From positions 20,353,492 to 20,417,491 of the forward strand of contig NC_079375.1 of the NCBI RefSeq assembly GCF_021018895.1: 64,000 bases of DNA. Direction: 5' to 3'. This DNA comes from Seriola aureovittata (lineage: Eukaryota > Chordata > Actinopteri > Carangiformes > Carangidae). This document shows, piece by piece, positions 11,860 to 23,220 of this stretch (within the stretch, counting starts at the first letter, position 1; every line of letters starts with the position of its first letter). The notes beneath the pieces were generated by a model. The model was not told the DNA's origin. It ran no database searches and worked only from the letters and a program-made list of their open reading frames with translations. Position numbers and translations under genes: made by a program.

Positions 11860-14800
11860 CAACCTACTTTGATCCATGTTTCATGACACAAGGACTGAAA
11901 AAGTGGCAGCATCTCATGTATTGCGCTTCCACTCTTCACGGTCAGGCCTTTATTTGGCGCTCACTTAAGCAGACATGTGGGGAAGGCCTCTGGAGAGACA
12001 CAGGGCGCTGATACCACAGGATCATCATCCCCGGCATAACTCAGACACTCAGCTGGTAGACGTTATGCGGTGGCATGCCACGAGTACCTCAGTTGTCACC
12101 TCTGTTAGTGAGATTATGCTCCGGCAGAATGGAGTGACAGATGATGAGTGGTGGGTATGACCAGAGGACACACAGAGAGAGGGAGAGGTCTGGACATGAC
12201 AGACAGAGTCAGACAGATACCGGAGCGTATGGAAAAAGAGTATGTCAGTTTTGCTGATGTCTATAGTAACAGTAGCCTCCAATTTGACATTCCCTCCACC
12301 AAACATTGGTTTTCTGTTTTTTTTCCTTCTTTTTGGCTTCTCTTTGACCTCCTTAAAAGAACAAGCTATGTTTCCCAGGGCCCAGCTATTTGAAGCTCAT
12401 AGTTTTGGTCATCCAAAGTTTTCTGTTCCAACTCTAGCCGTTCAGACACTGTCCCCACTTACATTTCCACAATGGCAGGGTCCTGGGGGCCAGACCATAG
12501 CCGCCCTACACTCTGCCCACAGTTGAGTTGCCTCTGGCAGGACTACTGCGTGCTTTGTGTGCTGGTTCTGGCCACTGATCAGGGAAACCCCACAGTCTCT
12601 CCATGGTGAATGTCGACCGCCCTGCCAAGACCATTATGCATCCCTTCAATGGCCGTGAATAGCAGCACACTACAGTACAGAAGATTTGAGAGATGTGCAA
12701 TTCACCCAGGGCTACAATGCGAGACCATGACACAGATACCCACATCGGTGAACTGAACTAATCCCTGACATGGTTTCTCTGTGTTGTGTCTTTGGGTCTT
12801 TTGATGGACAGCAAACAAAACAAATCCTGATAAAAATGTGTCCTACATTGCACTGCACAGGAAATATGAAAACAGCTAATGAATAATATTCCTTGACACA
12901 GTTATTGGTCTAAATCCAAGCAAACATTACTCTAGAAAGCCGAGAGATTATTCCACTGAATCTACAGATACTGGTGGGTGTGACTTAGTGTGGCTAAGTG
13001 AATGACAGCGGGAGGCCTATCATGTACACATTTAACACTCTTAAATATGGGGATTAACGCTCTTTTCATAATTTCACCACTGAGTTCATGTGCAACACTT
13101 TGACCACAGTGACCTAATAATCTCTAGGGCACAAAAACCATCCTGTTTGCCATTCTCCTGAGCTCTTATTAATATATCTCCTCTCTCCTGGCTCTGCTTT
13201 CCTGACCAGAGAAATGACCAAACTGTAATGTCTCTCACACCCACTCTCCTCAATATTTGTTGCCAGTCTAAAGTTGCTTGACAGATCAGTGTCAAAAATT
13301 TAAATCTAACTGAATTAGAGTTTTACTGTTATCTCCATTTAGCACAGAGGAACATCTGTTTATTAATTTAAAACTCGTGCCGATTTTCCCAGCACTCCCA
13401 CAGTCCAGTGGCATATTGCGGTGGTGGATATCAAGATGAGTCACATCAGCTAGCAGGCAGCTGGCAGGCTTGCAGTATCAGCCTATCCTGTTAATCTTAC
13501 TATTAGCCTTCACTGATCCCGTCAGGACTGCCTGGATCTGGGTAGCAGAGCCTAAAGGTTTATCCTGCAAGCCGGCCCTCCCTCACCCTGGCCACTGCAC
13601 GCACGCAGCGCAAATTGGGCACACATGCAAGTACACACCAGCACCATCCCCAAATATTCCAGCTTTTCCTGAAACTGATCATATGACAACATATCTCCAA
13701 CACAAAGCCCAGACACTGGAGCTCATCATAAACCTACCTATGCCACAATGCCCCCCACTAACGTGTCTGGACCCCCGATACAAGGCTGTTATGTTTCAAG
13801 AAGGTGGTGGTAGTGAAATGTGTCACAGAGGTCAGACCCAGAAGTTAAGGGGGCAAATTCTGTGCTCTTCTGACACCGAAGGAGGGGGGGGGGGGGGGGG
13901 GGGGTTGGGTAGCAGCCAAGTGACATGCCGTGACAGGCTTCAAGGCTTCTTAAAGTAGGAATGCATGGAAAGCAAACACTCATACACTGCACCCACAAAT
14001 ACACACAGGCACACGTGAGTCCATTCAACCATGTTCGTCAACACCCATACAATTACATACCTGTCAAGTGGTGGTTCTAATGCCAAGAAGACACCTGCCA
14101 ACACAGATTGTCTTTGTCTAAAAATGTTAATAAAACATTTTGTCTTTCCATGAATTAGCCACACACACGCAAGTGCACATTCGCATGTGTCTGTGTGATA
14201 TGATTGTGCTCTTTCTTGCAATAATATGCTTCATCATGGCAGTTAGTTTAGGACGTTTCATGGGTACTGACTGGACACAGGGAAGAATCGTTTTTGCTGA
14301 TGGGAAAGAGGAATGCTGGAGGCAATTACCTCCCCTGACTCTCTGTCCTTGGGTCAAAAGGGGACCGGCCATAAACGCCTGGACACCAACAGAGACGGAC
14401 CTCTGACCATGCCGGCCTTGTTTCACTCTCCCTGCAGTCCCTAACGTCAGCTGCTGGAAGAGCCTCTGGTTGTTTAAATTTACAGCACAATGTCATTCTG
14501 TGTCATGAGCGAACAACAATGCATGTATTCATCCAACATAAGAGCATGAGGAGATAGTAACGCTAATTCTCTGGTCGTTTTCAGCACATGAAGACAGAAA
14601 CACCAAATTATGTTATCATTAAATAATCAATTATTTCAGCCCTTTATGCATTTTCAAGCCACTGATGTTAACACACTTACTATTAGCTATTGTGTCTTCA
14701 ACTGGATGATCTCCGAGCAGCAATAATTACGAGCAGTGACAGTCAAGATGCCATTTTTGTTGCTGAACGTGTTTGACAAGCTCAACAAGAATATAATACA

Positions 14801-15400
14801 CACTTGCCAACTAGGCAGGCTACTCTGTCGCCTCTCAGACAAAAGGGTCTAAGCCTGGTGCTCCCCGGATGCCAAACAGCTGAACACAGTTTAATTATCA
14901 TAAAACCTAAAGCATGATGTCATTTTTTTATCAACCTATTCTCTCACCAATAAATTATATCACGGCTTCAGTGGCAGAAAATGCTTTTAATTCCTGTTTG
15001 TTTAAAATATAAAAACATATAAGGTGTAGGTTAGATCAGTTTCATTTTTTATGATTCAAGTTATTGGACCAGGTTTTTCTTTTCCATTCATGCCCTGCAA
15101 GGAATTTTTCAGCTGTTACAGTGCAGCCAGAGGAGAGTTGAATGAAACGGTCTGGAATGAACCATTAAAACGTAGGGGTCACAAGTGTCCGATACTCTAC
15201 GCATCCGCGAGTGGAATTCACCAAATAACATCTAATTTCGCAGATTATACTTACATGTTCTTGTTTTTCTTTGTTTGTTTGTCTTTTTTTAACCGTGTAA
15301 TATAAACTTTCCTGCCTGTGTTTTACATGACAAAGAATCCTGCGAGGAAAAGAAACCCCCCACCCCTCCAATGTAGCGGCGGGTTGGACCGGGCCAAGAT
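11860..15400. other. Upstream flank of pik3r3, no gene seen
   Basis: No exon supported. Contains a 21-base G run at 13884-13904. A 162-codon open frame at 13470-13958 crosses that G run; it is not supported as a gene. Confidence 0.5.
13884..13904. repeat. Poly(G) tract
   Basis: Twenty-one consecutive G on the plus strand. It could adopt a quadruplex and is likely length-variable or sequencing-sensitive. Confidence 0.95.
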
Positions 15401-15739
15401 GATGTTACGAACAGCCCTTTAAAGTCGCTTCACTTCCGAGATGAAGTAAAGTAGAGCTCCGCCGCACAGGGAGAAGGCATGGACTGACAATCTCCTACAA
15501 AAAAAAGCCCACACTTAAGCCAGGCTATGTTGAGAAAATACATTTGGACATCGGGATTTGTTCATGGACTCGGAGTCGAAGGAGTTTTCTTTTTGTCCAA
15601 ATCTATGTAGTACGTGGCGTCTCATGACTGCACTGAAGTAGCCTGAATTAGGTTCTTTTGCGGCAAAACATACGTGCATCGTTTTCACATTGCGCGCAAA
15701 GACAACGACAGCAACCTGGACTACTCTTGTGAAACAGGA
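15401..15739 (+). promoter_or_regulatory. pik3r3: Probable pik3r3 promoter and 5' UTR
   Basis: A CpG-containing stretch directly upstream of the first coding exon. The frame is open from an in-frame TGA near 15640 to the ATG at 15740 without another ATG, so a longer N-terminus within this exon is excluded. The transcription start cannot be fixed by eye. Confidence 0.45.
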
Positions 15740-18700
15740 ATGGTTTATCCTCCCGAAGGTTTATTCTACATCGAAATGGATCAAGCACCACCAGGTAAGT
15801 TAGGGTTAAAGGCAGCCATTGTCTGATCTGCAGGGGGTCGGGAAACCGTTTTATTCATTCTTTGCTTTTTTTTTCTTTTGCTGGCACCATCTTATGTAAT
15901 GTCTGTAATAAAGTTGACATCCGACAAATGCCGTGCAGGTGCTGGTAAAACGTTATAATGGCGAGGTCCTCGGCGCTGCGCTCCCCCACTGGCATTGCCC
16001 AGGCATGCATAGCGCAATTCACTTGCCAATTACGTAATACCTTTCGGTGGACCAGACGCAGTGGCTTGCCTCCTTTCTTTTGTCCCAGCACATATGACAA
16101 ACTTAGACAGAAACGCGCAGCGGTTTTGCATCTTCTCATAAACCAAAAGAAGGTTTACTGGAGGAGTATGACAGTGTTGAGAGCGCAATTTGAAGGCACT
16201 ATAGTTGAGGGTGCGTTAATGAGCGCCGCATGAAACGACCGCTTTGTTCTCCTCTGCAGCCAGCCGTGGTTAATTTGTGCGCTAGCTCTGTAAGTAGGCT
16301 AGAGGCAAGCAGACTAGACAGCTCGTCTCATGACTTAACTCCGGCAACTCAGGAACAGTTCGTTTTTTATTCACATTTGTCATTTGACCGAGGCGTTATT
16401 ACATTGTCCTAGCAGTGAATAACACTTGTATTTCAGTCCTGTTATGTCTTGCTCTAAATAACCAGGCTACCTAGCTAAATTAATTTGACTTTACCTAATT
16501 AAAATTGCATCATAATTTTCAGCTCCCATACATGAATTATTTGAAGATTTACTGATGACTACAGTTGATATAATACAATAGAATATAAACTTAAAGTGAA
16601 GACTACTGACACACCAACAATACAGATACTCTGTATTTCACCTATAAGGTCTATGCTTTAACAATGTTATACAGACAGTTCCCGAGTTTGGTTATTGAGA
16701 CTTAACCTTCCTTTTTTTTTAATGTATTTTCTGGATTGAACACAAACTACAGTGTAACTGATTAGATTTCTTTTTTTATTATTTCATACTTAAATTACGG
16801 GGCTCTTGTCTGGGCTGGTATGTGCATGTGGGTTTTGGAAGCCAGGAGAGTTTCTTGGCAGCAGGCAGAAAGGGGAAGGTGTGCAGATTTAATTTTGCTG
16901 AGTTCAGGAGCCGCAGCTTTTCGTTTTGTGCCTGCCACTGTACTGCTGCACCTGCCTTTTGTTTATTTTAAGGTCAGAAAAAGAGGAGAGCGGATGGTGG
17001 GAGAAACCCACATTTTCTCCTCTCTGAGGGTGCTCTTGTATTCTCCCTAACTGCCTCATGAAAGGCACTTTTGTCCTGCAGTGAAATATATCGCCCTTCA
17101 CCTCCTCTTGATGCGGTTTGCCCTCCTTCTACATTTTTAGGAAAACGCTTAGTCTTTCGGCCAGACTCACAGATTTTTTTTTTCCTTTAAGGTTGATGGA
17201 AAACTCATGAGGATCTGTAAGCGTGCAATGATTACAAAATGGGAGGGGTGGTTCAGGAGGCTCAAAATATAATTTATGGTCTATTTAATGCTTCTCTTGC
17301 TATTCAGGACAGTGCCAGAGTTTATAAATTATGCTTTAATCTACTTTGCAAGAGTTGCAGGGCATTAAACCACGTAATCATGAAAGTTCTTAGAATAATA
17401 AAAGAAAACATGTTTCATAGTTGTTGACTGATAATGTTCAGAAATGAGAACTTACTGCCACATTTCCTTTTTTTAGTTCTGACCACTCTTAAGATCTTGG
17501 TAATGATTTGGCAAGTGATATCTCTTGGAAACATGCCTGGGCTTGTCCTTGTTCAGGCTGTGAGAGAGAGTGTGTGTCGCTCTTTGTTGTGATGGGGGGG
17601 GGGGGGTATATATATACATTGAGGACACTGTATTTCCTTAAAACACACATCCTTGATTGCACTAGTTATAATATTTAAGGAGTCATGTTTACATTATTTC
17701 ACATATTGGTGTTTTTACAATTTCTGATATGTCATTGTCTAGAGAAACGGTCATCCTGAGCAGAGGCGTTTCATTTTCTAACCTTCTTTTTTTGCTTTCA
17801 GCTCTCCCTCCCAGGTCAACAAAACCAGTGTCTTCCACCATGAACAACAACTGCCCCTCGCCACCTACATATTCGCTACAGGACGCCGAATGGTATTGGG
17901 GAGACATAACTAGGTAAAGTATCCTAACTTTGAACAGTCCTATATCCAACACGTCATCATTCTTAGAAACTTGTTGTTTGATTGTTTGACGTGCCGGTAT
18001 GTTACATCCGTTAACTGGTAACTGATTTTCCCTCAGGGATGAGGTAAATGAGAAACTCCGAGACACACCTGATGGCTCCTTTTTGGTGCGTGACGCATCC
18101 ACAAAGCTGCAAGGAGACTTTACGCTGACGTTAAGGTAAGCAGAAGGAAAAGAGAACAGTCGCTTCAGTCACATCTCTGTCACAAATAAGGTGTTCACAT
18201 GTTGTTTTACACCAATAATCTAATTTTGGCCTTTGCTGTTGCACAGGAAAGACGGGCACAACAAGCTCATCAAGATTTACCACCGCGACGGGAAGTACGG
18301 CTTCTCGGACCCCCTCACATTCACTTCGGTGGTGGAGCTCATTTGGCACTATCAGCACCATCCGTTGGTGGAATATAACGCCACACTGGATCTGATGCTC
18401 ACACATCCTGTATCCCGCTTCCAGCAGGTTAGTTTGTACCATTATTTCTTATTTTTCAGTCAAAACATCGGTCAGTCTGCAAAAATGTTTCATAAGTGAT
18501 GATAGAGATTTTTGTTAAATACAGAGGATTATGAATTGCACGTTTTTAAAGTGGAATTTTTGACATTAGGTGAAAGAAGACAGTGTCGATGTCGCTGGAA
18601 GAAAGCTGAAGGAGGTTCACAATCAGTATCAAGAGAAGTCGAAGGAGTTTGATTGTCTTTACGAAGCCTTCACAAAGACCTCACAGGTAAAAAATCATTT

Positions 18701-20149
18701 TGAAATGAACTTTGATGGTCTCCGATTTCAATCCCAACACCAAAGCTCCTTTCTAAACAGTAGAGTTTACATTCATTAGTATCCCGAGTCTCTTCTTACT
18801 GGATGTGTTCGTTGTGATGCAGGAAATCCAGATGAAGCGAACGGCAATTGAGGCCTTTAACGAGACGATGTTGATCTTCGAGGAGCAGTGTCGTGAACAG
18901 GAGCGTTATGGAGAGGAGTTTGAAAGGAACAATCAGTCCGACGGAGCCGACACAGACCTGGAGAGGTACTTCATTACACCGTGGTACAGAAAAAGTGTCC
19001 AAACAAAATTTAATTTAGATGCATGCACACCGTTTTCCTTGAACTCTGCCCAAACCCGTGACCTTTACTTTCCCTCTCTAGCTTTCTGATAAATTACGAG
19101 AAGCTGAAGTGTCGGCTCGGGGAGATATATGACAGCAAAATCCATCTGGAGGAAGACTTGAGAACGCAGGTGGAGGACTACAGAGAGACGGACAGGAAGA
19201 TGAACAGCTTGCGACCTGACCTCATCCAGCTACGCAACATCAGAGACCAGTACCTCAAGTAAGTAGCGTCAGAGTATTGTTTGTGGCCTCTGTGGTAAAT
19301 CACTGCAACTTAATTAAGGGAAGAAACATTTTGTAGCTGCTCTGTAATGTATCATCATTTTATGTTCAAATTAATCATTCCTTTGCACTTCTCCTTACAG
19401 CTGGCTTAATCACAAAGGCGTACGGCAGAAACGCATAAATGACTGGCTGGGGATACAGAGCGACAGCCTCGATGAGTAAGTTCCAGCAAATTCTCTCTGG
19501 AAGAAATATTGAGGAAACACAGCTAATAACTTGTACAGGAAATACAGAACTGTTACAGAGGCGTTATGGTTCGACTCTTGTTTTTCCAGCACATATGTGT
19601 TGAAGGGGGACGAGAAGAATTTGCCACATCAGGATGAGACGAGTTGGTTTGTCGGTGAAATGAGTCGGACGCAGGCGGAGGAAATGCTTCAAGGTAAAGC
19701 TCCTGGAACATTCTTGATCCGTGAGAGCAGCAAACAGGGGTGCTACGCCTGCTCTGTTGTGTGAGTATCACTTTGGAAAGCTATGTCATAAGAATGGATC
19801 ACGATAAATATTAAACACGGTGTAATTGTGTGACACTCATTGATGGATTTTTTTTTTCTTTTTGATTCGTTTCAGTGTGAATGAAGAAGTGAAGCATTGC
19901 ATGATCTACAGCACACCGCACGGATACGGCTTTGCTGAGCCTTACGATGTCCACTGCTCACTGAAAGACCTTGTCCTGCACTACCGCCTGCACTCTTTAG
20001 CGCAACACAATGACGCCCTGGACGTTCGGCTGTCACATCCAGTACACGCCAAAGCTGCAGCCACGCCTTCTCAACATATAGAGGAGCACAAACTCTTACA
20101 GACTCCAAAACACACAGCGGGGCTCCCGCCTGCAGCTCCAGAAATGTAA
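15740..20149 (+). CDS. pik3r3: Phosphatidylinositol 3-kinase regulatory subunit gamma (p55-gamma type)
   Basis: Ten coding exons: 15740-15794, 17802-17913, 18037-18135, 18247-18427, 18570-18686, 18823-18965, 19082-19258, 19401-19475, 19590-19760, 19876-20149. All have GT-AG boundaries and join in frame to 467 aa (human about 461). Order: short N-terminus with the family signature FYIEMD (residues 9-14), N-terminal SH2 (about 49-143; FLVRDAS with the phosphotyrosine-binding Arg74), coiled-coil inter-SH2 region (about 150-315; [12 protein letters not shown] and RIRDQYL-like motifs) that clamps the p110 catalytic subunit, and C-terminal SH2 (about 339-433; FLIRESS with Arg364). The protein recruits class IA PI3-kinase to phosphorylated receptors at the plasma membrane. 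The start is the only ATG in frame after an upstream stop. The proline-rich PPKPPKP motif of mammalian paralogues is changed to ALPPRSTKP, and the MYNTVW-type start is absent. Synteny with ipp supports r3 over r1 or r2. Confidence 0.95.
15795..17801 (+). other. pik3r3: pik3r3 intron 1 (about 2 kb)
   Basis: Bounded by G/gtaag at 15795 and ttcag at 17801. It is by far the largest intron of this gene. It holds a G run at about 17595-17607 and no other exon that I can recognise. The alternative first exon encoding the MYNTVW-type start of other p55 proteins was looked for and not seen here. Confidence 0.8.
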
Positions 20150-21520
20150 TCCAACGGGGAGAGAGAGAGAGAGAGAGAGAGACAGAAGGACATGTTTACT
20201 GTATCCTGCGAGAACGACTGCATCGAGGTGCATTGTGTAAAGTTTTGCACTACAGTGATTCCATCGGTTTTTGTGAATGGGATTTCACAGATTGAAGTGG
20301 GACCGGAACTTGAATGTCAGCTTGGACTTTGTTTTTGTTTTGTTTTTGGTTTCAAAGAGACTGTTTAAGCTTTCAAAAAAATTTTGTACTTCATTTATTG
20401 CCGTTTGTTTAATGGACACTATCGGTAGGGATGTTGACAACCAGAAAATTGCTCACTGACGTCAGGTGCTGCACCTTCGTTTGACTTCAGCTTTTACAAC
20501 TAGAGTTAATGTTGCTAGAGATGTCCGTTTCCCTAGTTCTGAAAATTTGACCAATATGTTGGATATATATATTGGGTTACTACTACTTAATGCATTTGTG
20601 AGGGGAATACACAGTGCTGTATACAGACTGATTGCGTCATATCGGTTTGGTGGACCAAACCATTTTTGGGTAAATGCCAGGTGTGAATATGTGAAAAGTC
20701 GTGGTGCATCGTGACCTTTTGCCCCTTTCTTAACTGACATTCATATACAGTGGATAATTATGTAGCATTAACATCTTGTAGAATACCATTGTAAGAGCAT
20801 ACTCAATGTTATACCCATTGACCAAAGCACTTAATAGTGAGCAAACTACGTCCCTGTTTAGTCCGGTAATTGCATTTGGGCAAGGGGAGGGCAATTTATG
20901 TACACCTGCTGATGTGCTGATCAAAACATAATCTGAAGTACTGTATGTTATATTCTGTTACTCAAAGAAGTATAAGCTTTTTGTATTCTATATATATTTT
21001 TTCTATAAACATGCCACAAGATGAAAGCTTGAAGAACGTGCAATCCAACAGTATTTCTATTGTTGCAATGTATGACGATGATGATGGTGGTGAAGGTAAA
21101 GCTGTTATGAGAGGTTGACATTTGCCACAAAAATGCACTCTCTTTGGTGGTGTCAGTGTGATCTGGCCTCCGATGTTTGTGTGAACTGCCAGAGGTCCGG
21201 ATGTATCCTGCCTCCATTACTTGAACTGTGGCATTGCTCGAGCTATGAATGTTTTTCATGACATGCAGCCTACATAGCTTAAGAGGAAAGGAATCCATGT
21301 TGAACTTGGCACATTTTTCAAGTTTGAGGACAATAGATACTCTGTACAGAGAAACTGTAAAATGTATTTCTGAGGTTGGTTTATGGAAGGAGGATGATTA
21401 AGCCTCTTATAAAAATATAACTCCACTGGGGGATTGAGGAAACTCCTTGGGTGAAGCTAAGCAATGTGAGATTCTGACCTTTTTCTTGCAGAGAGACAAT
21501 AAACTGATGAGGGTTTTGTC
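20150..21520 (+). other. pik3r3: Probable pik3r3 3' UTR
   Basis: Follows the stop at 20147-20149 directly. Starts with a (GA)n run at 20159-20182. The first good AATAAA signal in a fitting position is at 21498-21503. Several AT-rich motifs precede it. The end point is inferred. Confidence 0.5.
21498..21503 (+). promoter_or_regulatory. Candidate polyadenylation signal for pik3r3
   Basis: AATAAA hexamer about 1.35 kb after the stop codon. Confidence 0.4.
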
Positions 21521-22187
21521 AGCTTATGTAATCCAGTGCTTTTTTTCACAGCCCATTGCTGATACTGTGCAAGCAATGCACATTGTCATTGTTCTTATCT
21601 TCTTAAGACCTATATATAGGAGTTTTTGTAGTGTTACAGTTTTTATAACATGGGTAGAAAAGTGACCAAACAGAAAGTAGAGAATTACTTAGAGTAAGTT
21701 TAGTAGTTATAAAAAATTTACCCTCTGTCTCCATGGAGCCATTGTAGTCTGATGAGCTTATCCTTGGGTAAGCAGAGACAGGAGGCCGCGAGGGGACTGG
21801 AGGACACACTGTGGACAGATGGAAGAGAAAGGAAGCGATAAAGACAATAGCAGGATATGTGCAGGTCCTTTCCCTACTCAGTCTGGCCGGTGTTTAGTCA
21901 CTAGAAAAAAAATCATGTATTACACCTATTTCTCTGGAAACATGCAGTATTTTGAAACACAACTTTTTTTGACGCTCCTGTCAAAGGAATGCAGCTCGAC
22001 TGTAAACATTTGGTACCAGCCAACTTGATAGCAGCTTGAGTTTTGTCTCTTAAACTTTTATCACACAGTCAACAAACAATTGTTATCTGATAATTTTACA
22101 AAAAATGAATGTGTTAGTGTTTCAAAACAAACTCAAGCTCCATCTACAAAGAAATGCTTGTGTAAACCTTAGGACACAGTGAGCACA

Positions 22188-22233
<46 letters not shown>
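22188..22233. repeat. (GAT)n trinucleotide repeat
   Basis: About 15 uninterrupted GAT/ATG units. The poly-aspartate open frame across it is an artefact. Confidence 0.95.
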
Positions 22234-22234
<1 letters not shown>

Positions 22235-23059
22235 CCCTGGGAAAAAACACTGCGAGTGGCCTTCTGCGACCGGAGCAACAGGTGGCCTCTTTCAACCATC
22301 ACATAAGGTCTGTGTTACGTGGGGATTAATGAGGTGCAGAGGGCAGGGATGTACTGCGGGAGAGCCTCAGTTCCAGGCCACGGATTACTCCCTCTTACCT
22401 GTGTCAGCATAGAGAGCTGGTGGACAGGCGGCATGCATGCTCTGCTCGGATGGACCAGATGCAGGGGAGATAGACTGGACAGACTGGACAGACTGTACCA
22501 ACGCTGAGTCACCCTCAGCCTGCGTGAGTGTCCAAAAGACTGGGAGAGAGTGGGTAGAGAAAGTGTGTGGGGCAGACAGACAGGAAAGGAGGAGGGACAG
22601 GAAAGAGTACTCAAAACTCCTGCACAGGATGGTATGAAAAAAATGAGGGCTGAAAAGGTCAAGCTGGGCCTTTCCTACATTTCCTTCAATCTGAAACACA
22701 CTCCTACTTGGCTATACCCCAGAGCTATTTGCTTTTACAGCAGTTTAGCTTACACTGCTCATTCTTATTTTCCTTAGCTCCCAGAGTCTGAGTTTAATCT
22801 ATGAAAAAAAACCCAGCCCCCACGTCTTTTCTTTTTTTTTCTGTCTCATACATACACAGACCGTCTCTGCTTTCCTCCCTCTCTCCTTCCTCGTCAGCAG
22901 GCCTCGCTCGTTTAAATTCTTAGTAATTGTGCTTTATAGTTCTCAATTTAAATAAGTCCTGGCTGGGGGGTTGGGGGAGCAGGACGAATTACCTTTGGAG
23001 TCACGCCTAAAATACACACACCATCAACTGTCTCGCAGGCTTTCAGGAAAAGAGGTTTT

Positions 23060-23220
23060 CGCTTTCAGTTTGGCCGCAGCCAATCGCCTCTCTCCTCCCC
23101 TCTGTCTCCGTCCGATTCCACCGTTTCCACGCTACCCGATCAGCCAATGGGCGGCCGGGAACATGCCGCGCGTCAGCCAATCAGCGACCAGTTGCTATGT
23201 TGGAGGCAGAATCGATAAGA
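23060..23220. promoter_or_regulatory. Orphan promoter-like patch with three CCAAT boxes
   Basis: CCAAT occurs at 23080-23084, 23144-23148 and 23177-23181, the last two 33 bp apart, inside a locally GC- and CpG-richer stretch in AT-rich surroundings. This arrangement is typical of NF-Y-bound promoters. No recognisable first exon follows on either side, so the transcript it would drive is unknown. Confidence 0.4.

Noticed and set aside
13470..13958. 162-codon plus-strand frame with hydrophobic start
   Set aside because: It runs through a 21-base G tract, has no family resemblance, and its composition looks like non-coding DNA.
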